Shown piece by piece: positions 8,790-16,770 of a stretch of DNA of 64,000 bases. The stretch comes from Pseudonocardia sp. MH-G8 (GTDB lineage: Bacteria > Actinomycetota > Actinomycetes > Mycobacteriales > Pseudonocardiaceae), in contig NZ_NKYF01000030.1 of NCBI RefSeq assembly GCF_002262885.1, positions 59,396 to 123,395 of the forward strand, read 5' to 3'. The notes under the pieces are model-generated. The model was not told the origin of the DNA and did not search any database. It saw only the letters and a program-made list of their open reading frames with translations. Position numbers and translations under genes: made by a program. Positions within the stretch are counted from its first letter, which is position 1. Each line of letters starts with the position of its first letter.

Positions 8790-10034
8790 TCAGGCGGCGA
8801 CCGGCGACCTGGCGAACTCCTTGAGGCTGAAGGCCGGATCCCGCAGCGCACCGGGGTCCGGGGAGCGCCCGGCCGCGAGCAGTCGTCGCGCGGCCATGTG
8901 ATCGGCCGGTCGGTCGACCGATTCGACGGCGGCGAGGCGCCCGTCGCGGAAGCAGCAGACGGAGAACCTGCCGGTGGCGGGATCACCGCAGAGGACGGTC
9001 TCGTCGCCGGGCAGGCGCACCCCGGCGATCTGCAGCTTCAGCGGGCCCTGGTGGCTCCAGAACCACGGCACCTCGCTGTAGGGGCGGGCGTCGCCGAGGA
9101 TCGCGGCGGCGACGTGCCTGCCCTGGTCGGCCGCGTTCTGCACCGATTCGAGGCGGATCCGGGTGCCGGTGTGGGCACTCGGGTGGTTCGCGCAGTCGCC
9201 CACCGCGTAGATCGCCGGGTCGGGCGTGCGCAGGCTCCCGTCCACGACGACCCCGTCGGCCACGGGCAGCCCTGCGGCGGCGGCGAGCGCGGTACGCGGC
9301 ACCACCCCGGTCCCGACCAGCACGAGGTCCGCCCGGTACTCGCTTCCCGCGCTGCCCACGGCGCCGGTCACGCGGCCCCGGCCGGTGAGGGCCGTGACGG
9401 CCTCGCCCAGCCGCAGGTCGGTACCGGCGCGCCGGTGCACCTCGGCGACGTGGTCGGCCGCCTCCCGCGAGAGCACCCGGGCCAGCGGCCGGTCCGCGGC
9501 CTCGAGGACCGTCACGCCCAGCCCGTGCGCACGGGCCGCGGCGGCGACCTCCAGCCCCACGAAACCGGCGCCGACCACGAGCACGGACCGCGCTCGGGAC
9601 AGCCCGGCCCGCAGCGCCTCGGCGTCGGGCAGGGTGCGCAGGGCGTGGACGCCGGCCAGATCGGCCCCGGGCACCGGGAGCGTGCGGTTGGCCGCCCCCG
9701 TGGCGAGCACGAGGACGTCGTAGGGCAGGGCGGCGCCGTCGTCGAGCGCGACGGTGCGGGACGCGCGGTCCAGCGCGGTCGCGGCCACCCTGCGCAGGTC
9801 GATCCGCTGGTCGACGAAGAACCGCTCGGCCCGCAGCGGTAGCGCCACGGGCGCTGCGCCGGGCGCCAGGTGCTCCTTCGACAGCGGCGGCCGCTGGTAG
9901 GGCAGCGCCGGCTCGTCACCGACGAGGGTGATCGGCCCGTCGTGGCCGCCCGCCCGCAGGGCAGCGGCGGTCTGCACGCCCGCCTGCCCGGCACCGATCA
10001 CGACGACGCGGTCAGATCTGGCTCGCGGGCACAT
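8790..10034 (-). CDS. NAD(P)H:ferredoxin reductase, FAD-dependent (rhodocoxin/putidaredoxin reductase type)
   Basis: The 414-residue flavoprotein has two dinucleotide-binding motifs, VVVIGAGQAGVQTA at the N-terminus for FAD and VLVVGAGFVGLEVAA near residue 150 for NAD(P)H. It also has IYAVGDCANH for the FAD ribityl chain and a C-terminal reductase dimerisation-like region. It passes electrons from NAD(P)H to the adjacent [2Fe-2S] ferredoxin. The ATG at 10034 lies 23 bp inside the end of the ferredoxin gene; a longer frame exists but lacks conserved sequence. The gene order P450-reductase-ferredoxin-P450 supports one shared electron-transfer chain. Confidence 0.9.
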   Translation of the reverse strand: MCPRARSDRVVVIGAGQAGVQTAAALRAGGHDGPITLVGDEPALPYQRPPLSKEHLAPGAAPVALPLRAERFFVDQRIDLRRVAATALDRASRTVALDDGAALPYDVLVLATGAANRTLPVPGADLAGVHALRTLPDAEALRAGLSRARSVLVVGAGFVGLEVAAAARAHGLGVTVLEAADRPLARVLSREAADHVAEVHRRAGTDLRLGEAVTALTGRGRVTGAVGSAGSEYRADLVLVGTGVVPRTALAAAAGLPVADGVVVDGSLRTPDPAIYAVGDCANHPSAHTGTRIRLESVQNAADQGRHVAAAILGDARPYSEVPWFWSHQGPLKLQIAGVRLPGDETVLCGDPATGRFSVCCFRDGRLAAVESVDRPADHMAARRLLAAGRSPDPGALRDPAFSLKEFARSPVAA

Positions 10035-10341
10035 CGACCTCGACCTCCTCGAGGCCATCCGCGCCCAGCGTCAGCTGGCACCCGAGCCTGCTGCGCCGCT
10101 CGTCACGCGGCGCGGCCGTGCACTCGAGCATCTCCTCCTCGTCCTCGCTCATCGCCGGCAGCGCGTCGAGGAAGGGCTCACGCACGTACACGTGGCACGT
10201 GGCGCACATGGCCTGTCCCCCGCACTCGCCGACGATGCCGGCCACACCGTTCTGCACGGCCGCGCGCATGACGTTCGAGCCGGCATCGACGTCGACGACG
10301 TCGGCCGCTCCCCCGTCGCGATGGAAGATCACCTTGGACAT
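10012..10341 (-). CDS. [2Fe-2S] ferredoxin, P450 redox partner
   Basis: The 109-residue protein carries the vertebrate/putidaredoxin-type cluster ligands: C-x5-C-x2-C in GECGGQAMCATC, with the fourth Cys in RLGCQL. It is cytoplasmic and shuttles single electrons from the neighbouring reductase to the flanking P450s. The ATG at 10341 follows CCAGGAGAGTGCTGC, a strong ribosome-binding site. It overlaps the reductase gene downstream and lies 23 bp after the upstream P450 gene, so all are co-transcribed. Confidence 0.93.
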   Translation of the reverse strand: MSKVIFHRDGGAADVVDVDAGSNVMRAAVQNGVAGIVGECGGQAMCATCHVYVREPFLDALPAMSEDEEEMLECTAAPRDERRSRLGCQLTLGADGLEEVEVDVPASQI

Positions 10342-10364
10342 GCAGCACTCTCCTGGAACAACGG

Positions 10365-11555
10365 TCAGCCCCACCGCACGGGCAGGTCGGTCACACCGCG
10401 GAACACCCAGCCGCCCACCACCGCGGGGTGGGCCGGGTCGAGGCGCAGCCCCGGGAGCTCCGCGAACAGGCGCGGTAGCGCCACGGCCACCACCGACGCC
10501 CTGGCGATCCACGCGCCCGCACAGAAGTGGTTGCCACCACCGAACGCGAGATGGGGCTTCTTCGGCCGGTCGATGTCGTAGGACTCCGGGTCGGTGAAGA
10601 CCTCGGGATCGCGGTTGGCCGCACCGACGACCACGCCCAGGCGCGCGCCGCGCGGCACGGCCATGCCGGCGAGCTCGGTGTCCCGGGTGGCCTCGCGGGG
10701 ATACATGCTGATCGGCGCGACCCAGCGGATCGACTCCTCGAACGCATCCGACCAGCGCTCGCCCGTGAGCACGCCCGCGAGTTGGTCGGGGTGCGAGAGC
10801 AGCGCCCAGGTGGTCGTCGCGATCGCGTCGCGGGGCTCGTTCAGCCCGCCGCCGATGGTCATCTTCAGGTTGGCACGCAGCGATTCGAGCGGCATCGGCG
10901 TGCCCGCCAGCTGCGCCAACAGGCTCGCGTCCGGGTCGGAGCGCAGGACGGGCAGCATCTCGTCGATCGCGGCGTCGACCTCGGCGGAGGACCGCTCCGC
11001 CACCGCCCACACGTCCGGGTCGTCGGCGTAGTTGCCGGTGCCGTCGATGAGGGTCTGCGACCAGCGCTGCAGGTCCTCATGGCCGGCGTTGCGGAACCCG
11101 AGGACGGCGCGCAGGTTCTCCGCCGCGTACGGCGCCGCGAACTCCGACACCAGGTCCGCACCCGGCCCCGCGTCCCGCAGCCGGGCCAGGTAGGTCGTGG
11201 CGTTGCGCGCGAACACCTCGCTCCAGTGCTGCGTGATCGCCTTGGGCCGCAGGACACCGCCGTAGGCCTTGCGCTCCACGCCGTGCTCGGGGTCGTCCTT
11301 GCGGAGCATGCTGTGCCCCATCGACCGCTTCATCAGCGAGCCGGTCTCGTCCGCCGAGAACCGCTCCTGGTCGAGCTCGACCGTGTGGCAGGCCTCGTGC
11401 CCGATCACCAGGTACCGGTTCACGGTCGGGACCCAGTGGATCGGGGCGATGCCCCGCAACCGCTGGTAGATCGGGTAGGGGTCGGCGTACAGGTCCGGGA
11501 TCGTCACCCGGTCCGCAACCGGGATCGGTCTGGCCCCCGTCATCTCCACGGTCAT
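10365..11555 (-). CDS. cytochrome P450 (GcoA/CYP116-like), copy 2
   Basis: The 396-residue P450 has the haem loop FGGGNHFCAG (Cys345), the K-helix EESIR and the I-helix IGGGLNEPRDAI, again without the acid-alcohol pair. It is a paralogue of the P450 at 7569-8768; shared blocks include MLRKDDP, APIxMYPRE and the C-terminal GWVFRG. I chose the ATG at 11555, preceded by GGAAGGGCGGGG, over a GTG at 11618 that would extend into the divergent promoter. It is the first gene of the leftward operon. Substrate specificity probably differs between the copies, since keeping two identical enzymes would be redundant. Confidence 0.87.
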   Translation of the reverse strand: MTVEMTGARPIPVADRVTIPDLYADPYPIYQRLRGIAPIHWVPTVNRYLVIGHEACHTVELDQERFSADETGSLMKRSMGHSMLRKDDPEHGVERKAYGGVLRPKAITQHWSEVFARNATTYLARLRDAGPGADLVSEFAAPYAAENLRAVLGFRNAGHEDLQRWSQTLIDGTGNYADDPDVWAVAERSSAEVDAAIDEMLPVLRSDPDASLLAQLAGTPMPLESLRANLKMTIGGGLNEPRDAIATTTWALLSHPDQLAGVLTGERWSDAFEESIRWVAPISMYPREATRDTELAGMAVPRGARLGVVVGAANRDPEVFTDPESYDIDRPKKPHLAFGGGNHFCAGAWIARASVVAVALPRLFAELPGLRLDPAHPAVVGGWVFRGVTDLPVRWG

Positions 11556-11664
11556 CGTCGACCCCGCCCTTCCACTCCGCTCCGAGTCGCTGATGAGTGT
11601 GGGCACGACCACCTCCACAGGTAAACTTCAAATAAGCTCCCATAAACCCAAGGAGAAGTTCGGT
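11556..11664. promoter_or_regulatory. divergent promoter region between lysR and the P450/hpa operon
   Basis: This short gap is the only stretch with AT-rich sequence in the area, including a direct repeat ATAA-GCTCCC-ATAA at about 11632-11646 and AAACTTCAAATAAG just upstream. LysR regulators usually bind such divergent gaps and control both directions. I could not assign a convincing -35/-10 pair. Confidence 0.5.
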
Positions 11665-12603
11665 ATGGCGGCGTACACCCTGAAGCAGCTCGCCTACTTC
11701 GTGGCGGTCGCCGACGCCGGATCGATCTCCGGCGCCGCAGCGTCGCTGCACGTCACGCCGACGGCCGTCGCCTCCGCCATGACCGATCTGGAGCGCGTCC
11801 TGCAGACCCAGCTCATGGTCCGCCGCAAGGCGCACGGAGTGGCGCTCACGCCGACGGGTGCCTTCCTGCACGAGCGCGCGAGGACGCTGCTGCGCGACGC
11901 CGACGAGCTCGAGTTCGCCGCGGCCAGCGGCGGCACGGAGCTCGCCGGGCCGCTGGTCCTCGGCTGCTACGTCACAATCGCGCCGACGATCGTCCCGATG
12001 CTGATGGAGTGGATCGCCACGCAGCACCCGAAGGTGGAGCTCACCGTCGTCACGGGCAGCCAGGCCGAACTCCCCCAACGGCTCCTCGCCGGGGCGCTGG
12101 ACCTCGCGATCGGTTACGACATCGCGCTGCCCGACGGCCTGGAGTCGGTGCTGCTGTACCGGACACCCGCCTACGTCCTGCTCCCGGACGGCCACCCCCT
12201 CGCCGCGCACGACGTCGTGCCGCTGCACGCCCTCGCGGACGAGCCGCAGATCCTGCTCGACATCCCCCCGGCGGCGCAGCACACGCTCCTGCTGTTCGAG
12301 CGCGCCGGGATCACCCCGCGGATCGCCCGACGCACATCCGACTTCGAGCTCACGCGCTCGCTGGTCGCCAGGGGGTTCGGCTACGCCATCCTCATCCAGC
12401 GGCCGACCGTCGACCGCACGTACGAGGGCCTGCCGGTGGTCGTCCGCGAGATCACACCCGCCAGCCCGAGCGGCGGTGTGCGGATGCTCTGGCCGCGCGG
12501 GGTGCGGCTGTCGGACCGCGCCGCCGCGATGGTCACCTTCGCCACCGAGCACGCCCACGACCTCGACCCGCGGATGCGGCGCCAGGCGCTCGACCTGCCC
12601 TGA
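11665..12603 (+). CDS. LysR-type transcriptional regulator, divergent from the P450/hpa operon
   Basis: The 312-residue regulator has the standard N-terminal helix-turn-helix (residues about 4-62, opening YTLKQLAYFVAVADAGS) and a two-lobe inducer-binding domain (about 90-300). The ATG at 11665 has a good AGGAGAAG ribosome site eleven bases before it; the longer frame from 11593 does not. LysR proteins commonly activate the divergently transcribed catabolic operon when the pathway substrate is bound, so this is the best candidate for control of the P450 and hpa genes. The gene ends 12 bp from a convergent neighbour. Confidence 0.9.
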   Translation: MAAYTLKQLAYFVAVADAGSISGAAASLHVTPTAVASAMTDLERVLQTQLMVRRKAHGVALTPTGAFLHERARTLLRDADELEFAAASGGTELAGPLVLGCYVTIAPTIVPMLMEWIATQHPKVELTVVTGSQAELPQRLLAGALDLAIGYDIALPDGLESVLLYRTPAYVLLPDGHPLAAHDVVPLHALADEPQILLDIPPAAQHTLLLFERAGITPRIARRTSDFELTRSLVARGFGYAILIQRPTVDRTYEGLPVVVREITPASPSGGVRMLWPRGVRLSDRAAAMVTFATEHAHDLDPRMRRQALDLP

Positions 12604-12615
12604 GACGGCCGGGGA

Positions 12616-13500
12616 TCAGGAGCCCCCGAGCGAGGACCAGTACTGCACGGCGCGGGTGTGGTCGACGTCGCCCAGATGCTCGAGCGCCTCGTGCAGCGCG
12701 CCGTGCACCCGCTCCCCCGCACCGGCCGCGGTCGCGGTTCCCCGCAGCAGGTCCACGGCGATGCCCACGTCCTTCGTCATGAGCGGCAGAGAGAACCCCG
12801 AGGCGTACCGGCCGCCGACGACGTGCTCACCGAGCACCTCACTGCTGACGAAGCTGCGTCCGGTGGAGGTGTTGAGCACCTCGACGAGGACCGCCGGGTC
12901 CAGCCCGAACCGCTCCGCCGCGACGAGCGCCTCGCCGCACGCCACGAAGGTGGACGCCGCCACGAAGTTGTTGAGCGCCTTCACCGCGTGCCCGGTGCCG
13001 AGCCCGCCGGTGCGGTGGGTGCGGGCGCTCATCGCGTCGACCACGGGTTGCGCGCGCTCGGCGGCCGCCGGGTCGTCCGCACCCATCATGATCGACAAGC
13101 TGCCGGCGACGGCCCCGGGCACGCCACCGGAGACCGGGGCGTCGACGAGCGCCACACCGTGCTCGGACAGCCGGGCGCCGAGCGCCACCGTGTCCTGGGG
13201 CGCCGAGGAGCTCATGTCGACGACCACGGCACCGGCCGGGAGGTGCTGCGGCACCCCGCCCGCCCACTCCAGCAGCGCCTTCGCCACGATCGCCGACGTC
13301 GGCAGCATGGTCACGACCACACCGCACCCGGCCAGGTCCGCGGGCGAGCGCGCGACCCGCCCTCCCGTCTCGGCCGCGAGCCGCTGCTCGACCTCGGCCG
13401 CCTCGTCGCGCACCACGAGGGAGTACCCGGCGGCAGCGACATTGCGCGCCATCGGGGAGCCCATCCGCCCGAGCCCGATGAAGCCGACCTCCTGCGTCAC
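12616..13500 (-). CDS. 3-hydroxyisobutyrate dehydrogenase-family oxidoreductase
   Basis: The 294-residue protein has an N-terminal NAD(P)-binding fold (VGFIGLGRMGSPMARN), the substrate-binding segment DAPVSGGVPGA and the helix VKALNNFVAAST, in which the Lys is the catalytic residue of beta-hydroxyacid dehydrogenases. Such enzymes oxidise or reduce short 2- or 3-hydroxy acids, for example 3-hydroxyisobutyrate or tartronate semialdehyde. The GTG start (13500) overlaps the TGA of the upstream gene by 4 bp. Substrate unknown. Its neighbours suggest a step in organic-acid catabolism. Confidence 0.86.
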   Translation of the reverse strand: MTQEVGFIGLGRMGSPMARNVAAAGYSLVVRDEAAEVEQRLAAETGGRVARSPADLAGCGVVVTMLPTSAIVAKALLEWAGGVPQHLPAGAVVVDMSSSAPQDTVALGARLSEHGVALVDAPVSGGVPGAVAGSLSIMMGADDPAAAERAQPVVDAMSARTHRTGGLGTGHAVKALNNFVAASTFVACGEALVAAERFGLDPAVLVEVLNTSTGRSFVSSEVLGEHVVGGRYASGFSLPLMTKDVGIAVDLLRGTATAAGAGERVHGALHEALEHLGDVDHTRAVQYWSSLGGS

Positions 13501-13892
13501 GCCTGCCCTCCCACCGTCGTCCGCTCGTCCACCGCGGCCCGCGCGGCCCGGATGCCGTCGACGGCCGCCGGGATCCCGCAGTAGACCGAGGCGTGCAGCA
13601 TGAGCTCGCGCAGCTCCTCGGGCGTGACGCCGTTCGACAACGCCCCGCGCAGGTGGATGCCGACCTCGTGCGAGCGGTTCGTGGCGACCAGCATCGCGAC
13701 CGTCACGAGGCTGCGCGTCCTGGCGTCCAGGCCGGCACGCTGCCAGATGTCGCCGAAGACGTGGCGGGTGACGAGGTCCTGCAGCTTGTCGTCCCACTCG
13801 TCGGTCGAGTCGACCTGCTCGTCGGCGCCGGCGAGGCCGAACATGTCGCGGCGCAGCTGCAGACCGAGGTCGTACTGCTCGTCGTGGATCAT
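13497..13892 (-). CDS. carboxymuconolactone decarboxylase-family protein
   Basis: The 131-residue protein has the AhpD/CMD helical fold with the conserved region DARTRSLVTVAMLVATNRSH and EVGIHLRGALSNGVTPEEL. The alkylhydroperoxidase CxxC motif is absent, so the 4-carboxymuconolactone decarboxylase type is more likely than a redox AhpD protein. Family members decarboxylate gamma-carboxymuconolactone in the protocatechuate branch, but many homologues have other roles. The ATG at 13892 overlaps the transporter stop (ATGA) and has an AAGGAG ribosome site. Confidence 0.82.
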   Translation of the reverse strand: MIHDEQYDLGLQLRRDMFGLAGADEQVDSTDEWDDKLQDLVTRHVFGDIWQRAGLDARTRSLVTVAMLVATNRSHEVGIHLRGALSNGVTPEELRELMLHASVYCGIPAAVDGIRAARAAVDERTTVGGQA

Positions 13893-15241
13893 CGGGTGGT
13901 GGCTCCTTCGGGGTTCGACTCTTCGTTGCTGGCAGGGGTGTCGAAGCTGGACGGGATGCGCCGCAGGGCCAGCACCGCGGCGCTGGAGAGGGCGGCGAAG
14001 CCGATCATGAACACGCTCACCGAGTAGACCGTTCCCGTCCACCCCTGCAGCGCGGTGGCGACGAGCGGCGCGATGCCACCCGAGAGCGCTGCGCCGAGGG
14101 CGTAGGACAGGGAGGCGCCGCTGGTGCGCACCTCGGCCGGGAAGAGCTCGGCGAACAGCGCCGCCTGCGGCCCGTAGGTCGCCGCGAGGCCGAGGGTGAG
14201 CACCACGACGGCGACGACCACGAGCGACGCCTCCCCGGTCCGCAACAGCGCGAAGAAGGGGAAGGCCCAGACCGCGATGATCCCGTAGCCCGTCAGGTAG
14301 ACCGCGTGCCGGCCGATCCGGTCCGACCACGCGGCGAAACCGATCATGGCCGCGAACCAGCTGACGCAGCCCACGAGCAGCACCGCGAGCATGAAGCCCC
14401 GCGACAGGCCCAAGGTGCCGGTGCCGTAGGACGGCAGGAAGGCGAGGAACAGGTAGCCGACGGCGTTGTTGCCGACGAACGACGCGATGGCCAGGGCGAT
14501 CCGCCCGGGGTAGCGACGCACGACGTCGACCACCGGCAGCCGTGCCGTGCGCTCCGCGGCCCGCACGCTGCGGAACGACGGGCTCTCCTCGACAGCGCGG
14601 CGGATCACGAACCCGATGACGACCATGACCACACTCAGCAGGAACGGGACCCGCCAGCCCCAACTCTCGAACGCGTCCTGCGGCATCACCGCCACCAGCA
14701 GGAGCATCACCGAGTTGGCGAGGAACATCCCGGCCGGGGTGCCCAGCTGCACGAAGTTGCCGAAGACCCCGCGCCGACCTGCGGGAGCGTGCTCGACGGC
14801 CATCAGCGCGGCGCCGCCCCACTCACCGCCCGCGGAGAGCCCCTGCAGCAACCGCAGCGCGACCAGCAGCACCGGCGCCCAGACGCCGATCTGGGCGTAG
14901 GTCGGCAGCAGCCCGATCAGGGTCGTGGCCGCGCCCATCGCGCTGAGCGTGAGGACCATGACCTGCTTGCGGCCGACGCGGTCGCCGAGGTGGCCTGCGA
15001 GCACACCACCCAGCGGGCGCGCGACGAACCCGATCGCGAAGGTCGCGAAGGCCGCCAGCGTGGCGGTGTAGGGGTCCATCTCGGTGAAGAAGAGCCGCCC
15101 GATCACGAGTGCCGAGGCCACGCTGTAGACGTGGTAGTCGTACCACTCGATGCTCGTGCCGACCGCGCTGGCGAGCGCCACCTTGCGGTGCATGCGGGAA
15201 CTGGGCGCCGGAACGACGGGTTCGCCGGTGTGACTGGCCAT
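13889..15241 (-). CDS. MFS transporter, metabolite:H+ symporter (MHS) type, second copy
   Basis: The 450-residue, twelve-helix transporter starts with the MHS hallmark SAVGTSIEWYDYHVYSVAS and contains GHLGDRVGRKQVM and the RLLQGLSAGGEWGGA helix. It is clearly related to the transporter at 6143-7546. The ATG at 15241 is preceded immediately by AAAGGAGAAGG; an upstream in-frame start at 15268 lacks a site. It is the first gene of a three-gene operon and probably imports an organic acid processed by the two downstream enzymes. Confidence 0.88.
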   Translation of the reverse strand: MASHTGEPVVPAPSSRMHRKVALASAVGTSIEWYDYHVYSVASALVIGRLFFTEMDPYTATLAAFATFAIGFVARPLGGVLAGHLGDRVGRKQVMVLTLSAMGAATTLIGLLPTYAQIGVWAPVLLVALRLLQGLSAGGEWGGAALMAVEHAPAGRRGVFGNFVQLGTPAGMFLANSVMLLLVAVMPQDAFESWGWRVPFLLSVVMVVIGFVIRRAVEESPSFRSVRAAERTARLPVVDVVRRYPGRIALAIASFVGNNAVGYLFLAFLPSYGTGTLGLSRGFMLAVLLVGCVSWFAAMIGFAAWSDRIGRHAVYLTGYGIIAVWAFPFFALLRTGEASLVVVAVVVLTLGLAATYGPQAALFAELFPAEVRTSGASLSYALGAALSGGIAPLVATALQGWTGTVYSVSVFMIGFAALSSAAVLALRRIPSSFDTPASNEESNPEGATTR

Positions 15242-15444
15242 CCTTCTCCTTTGAACGGGCACCCGCATCGTTGTCGGGCACCGCCTCGGACGACGCCCAG
15301 ACGGTACGAGCCGGTCGTCACGGCAGGCTTGGACGTGCGCGACTCAGACCGGTCGATCCGCGACGCCGCCGCCCGCGGACCCCACAGCGCGACACGCGGG
15401 GATGCGACGATGCCGGGAACGGACGCCGCGGAGGGAGCGGGACG
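15242..15444. promoter_or_regulatory. divergent promoter region between the MFS operon and araC
   Basis: The 203-bp gap separates divergent genes and must hold both promoters. It includes the ribosome site GGAGGGAGCGG of the araC gene near its right end. I found no clear consensus promoter and no strong palindrome. Confidence 0.35.
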
Positions 15445-16431
15445 GTGCAGGATGACGGTCGGGAGCTCGAGACCACCGCTGCGCTCGCGCCGGCCACCGT
15501 CGTCGCCGGCAACCTCGAGGAGTGGCGGGGCGCGGTGCACGCCGACCACCTGCCGGTCGTGGTCGACGTGCCGGGCGGAGGCGCGTTCTCGGGAACCCTC
15601 ACCGCGCGCCGGTTCGACGAACTGGTGGTGCGCGAGTTCGAGGCGCGCCCGCACGTCGTCGCGCAGACCTCGCCACTGCTCACGGACGAGGGCTGCTACA
15701 AGTTCGGCGTTCAGCTCGACGGCTACAGCTTGTTCTGCCAGGACGGGCGCGAGGCCGCACTGACCCCCGGCGACCTGGCCTTCTGCGATGCCACGCGGCC
15801 GTACGAGCTCGTGTTCCGGGAGACCTTCCGGATGCTCACCGTGATGTTCCCGAAGGCGTGGTTCTCGTTCGGGCCGGACACGATGGCGCACTTCACCGCG
15901 ACGCGGTTCTCCGGCCGCCAGGGTGCGGGACCGCTCGTCGCGAAGACATTGTGGGACGTCGTGCACCACGCGGCGGACCCGCACGGCCGGCAGGCGCAGC
16001 GCGAGGTCGCCCGCACCGTGGTCGGCCTGTTGTCCGGTTACGTCGGCGCCCACTGCGCCGACGAGATCGCCACGCTGACGGCACCGGAGACCCTGTTCTC
16101 CCGGGCGACCGAGTTCATCGCCACGCACCTCGCGGACCCGCAGCTCACCCCCGCCGCCGTCGCCCGCTCCCAGCACGTCTCGCTACGCCTGCTGCAACGC
16201 GAGTTCGCCGCGCGTTCGACGTCCGTCGCCGGCTGGATCCGCGAGCAGCGGCTCACCCGCTGCCGCCGCGACCTCGAACGCTCCGACGCCCGTGTCCCGG
16301 TCGGCGAGGTCGGCGCCCGATGGGGGCTCATCGACGCCGGGACGTTCTCCAAGGCCTTCAAGGCCGCATACGGCGCCAGCCCCCGGGAGTACCGCCTCGT
16401 CCACCGGGCCACTGCGCAGCACACCGCCTGA
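15445..16431 (+). CDS. AraC-family transcriptional regulator
   Basis: The 328-residue protein has an N-terminal cupin-like sensor domain (about residues 20-195, like the AraC-binding-like domain of FeaR/ThcR/NitR regulators) and two C-terminal helix-turn-helix motifs (about 225-325: RSQHVSLRLLQREFAA and GLIDAGTFSKAFKAAYG). The GTG at 15445 is preferred because GGAGGGAGCGG precedes it at good spacing; upstream frames are unrelated to the family. Regulators of this subgroup often control P450 or aromatic-degradation genes, so it may act on the divergent transporter operon and possibly beyond. Confidence 0.85.
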   Translation: MQDDGRELETTAALAPATVVAGNLEEWRGAVHADHLPVVVDVPGGGAFSGTLTARRFDELVVREFEARPHVVAQTSPLLTDEGCYKFGVQLDGYSLFCQDGREAALTPGDLAFCDATRPYELVFRETFRMLTVMFPKAWFSFGPDTMAHFTATRFSGRQGAGPLVAKTLWDVVHHAADPHGRQAQREVARTVVGLLSGYVGAHCADEIATLTAPETLFSRATEFIATHLADPQLTPAAVARSQHVSLRLLQREFAARSTSVAGWIREQRLTRCRRDLERSDARVPVGEVGARWGLIDAGTFSKAFKAAYGASPREYRLVHRATAQHTA

Positions 16432-16446
16432 CGGCTACCGCTCTCA

Positions 16447-16467
16447 CCGCACGAGCCTCTGGTGCGG
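16447..16467 (+). terminator. possible hairpin terminator after araC
   Basis: A 6-bp perfect stem, CCGCAC with GTGCGG, and a 9-base loop lie 16 bp after the araC stop. There is no T-tract, so this is only a weak candidate. Confidence 0.3.
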
Positions 16468-16682
16468 CTCGCCATGGGTGCTGTCGCGAAGATCAGCACT
16501 TTCCGCCATCTGGAAACCGTCGGGCCGATCAATTGCGTTCGCATCCAGCACTGGACCGTTCACGATACGAGTTCGCGCGAATGGCGGCGATCTCGAACGG
16601 CGGCGACGAGACGGGAGAAACCTGGCGAACACGCGTCCTACCTGCACGTACACCGAGACTGACTGATGCGCAGCTCCTCCTC

Positions 16683-16711
16683 TTGACGACGTCCTCGCGC
16701 GTCGTTACCGT
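16683..16711 (+). promoter_or_regulatory. promoter candidate for the iclR-ABC transporter operon
   Basis: TTGACG at 16683-16688 is followed after 17 bases by TACCGT at 16706-16711. This matches the actinobacterial housekeeping pattern TTGAC-N17-TAnnnT. It lies 60 bp before the iclR start. Confidence 0.6.
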
Positions 16712-16747
16712 TCATATTACGCACGGCAAGGTCACGAAGTGAACGGT
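16707..16747. promoter_or_regulatory. inverted repeat overlapping the -10 region, possible IclR operator
   Basis: The 8-base arms ACCGTTCA (16707-16714) and TGAACGGT (16740-16747) are perfectly complementary with a 25-base spacer. The left arm overlaps the -10 element and the right arm lies in the leader, a placement that suits autorepression. Direct proof is lacking. Confidence 0.5.
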
Positions 16748-16770
16748 CGAAGAGACGTCACGGAGATGCG

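Larger units (their letters stand above)
16432..16770. other. intergenic region upstream of iclR
   Basis: About 340 bp without a gene separate araC from iclR. Short open frames here show no ribosome sites or family motifs. The right part is locally AT-richer and holds the promoter and repeats listed separately. A third copy of the 8-mer ACCGTTCA lies at 16555-16562. Confidence 0.6.
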
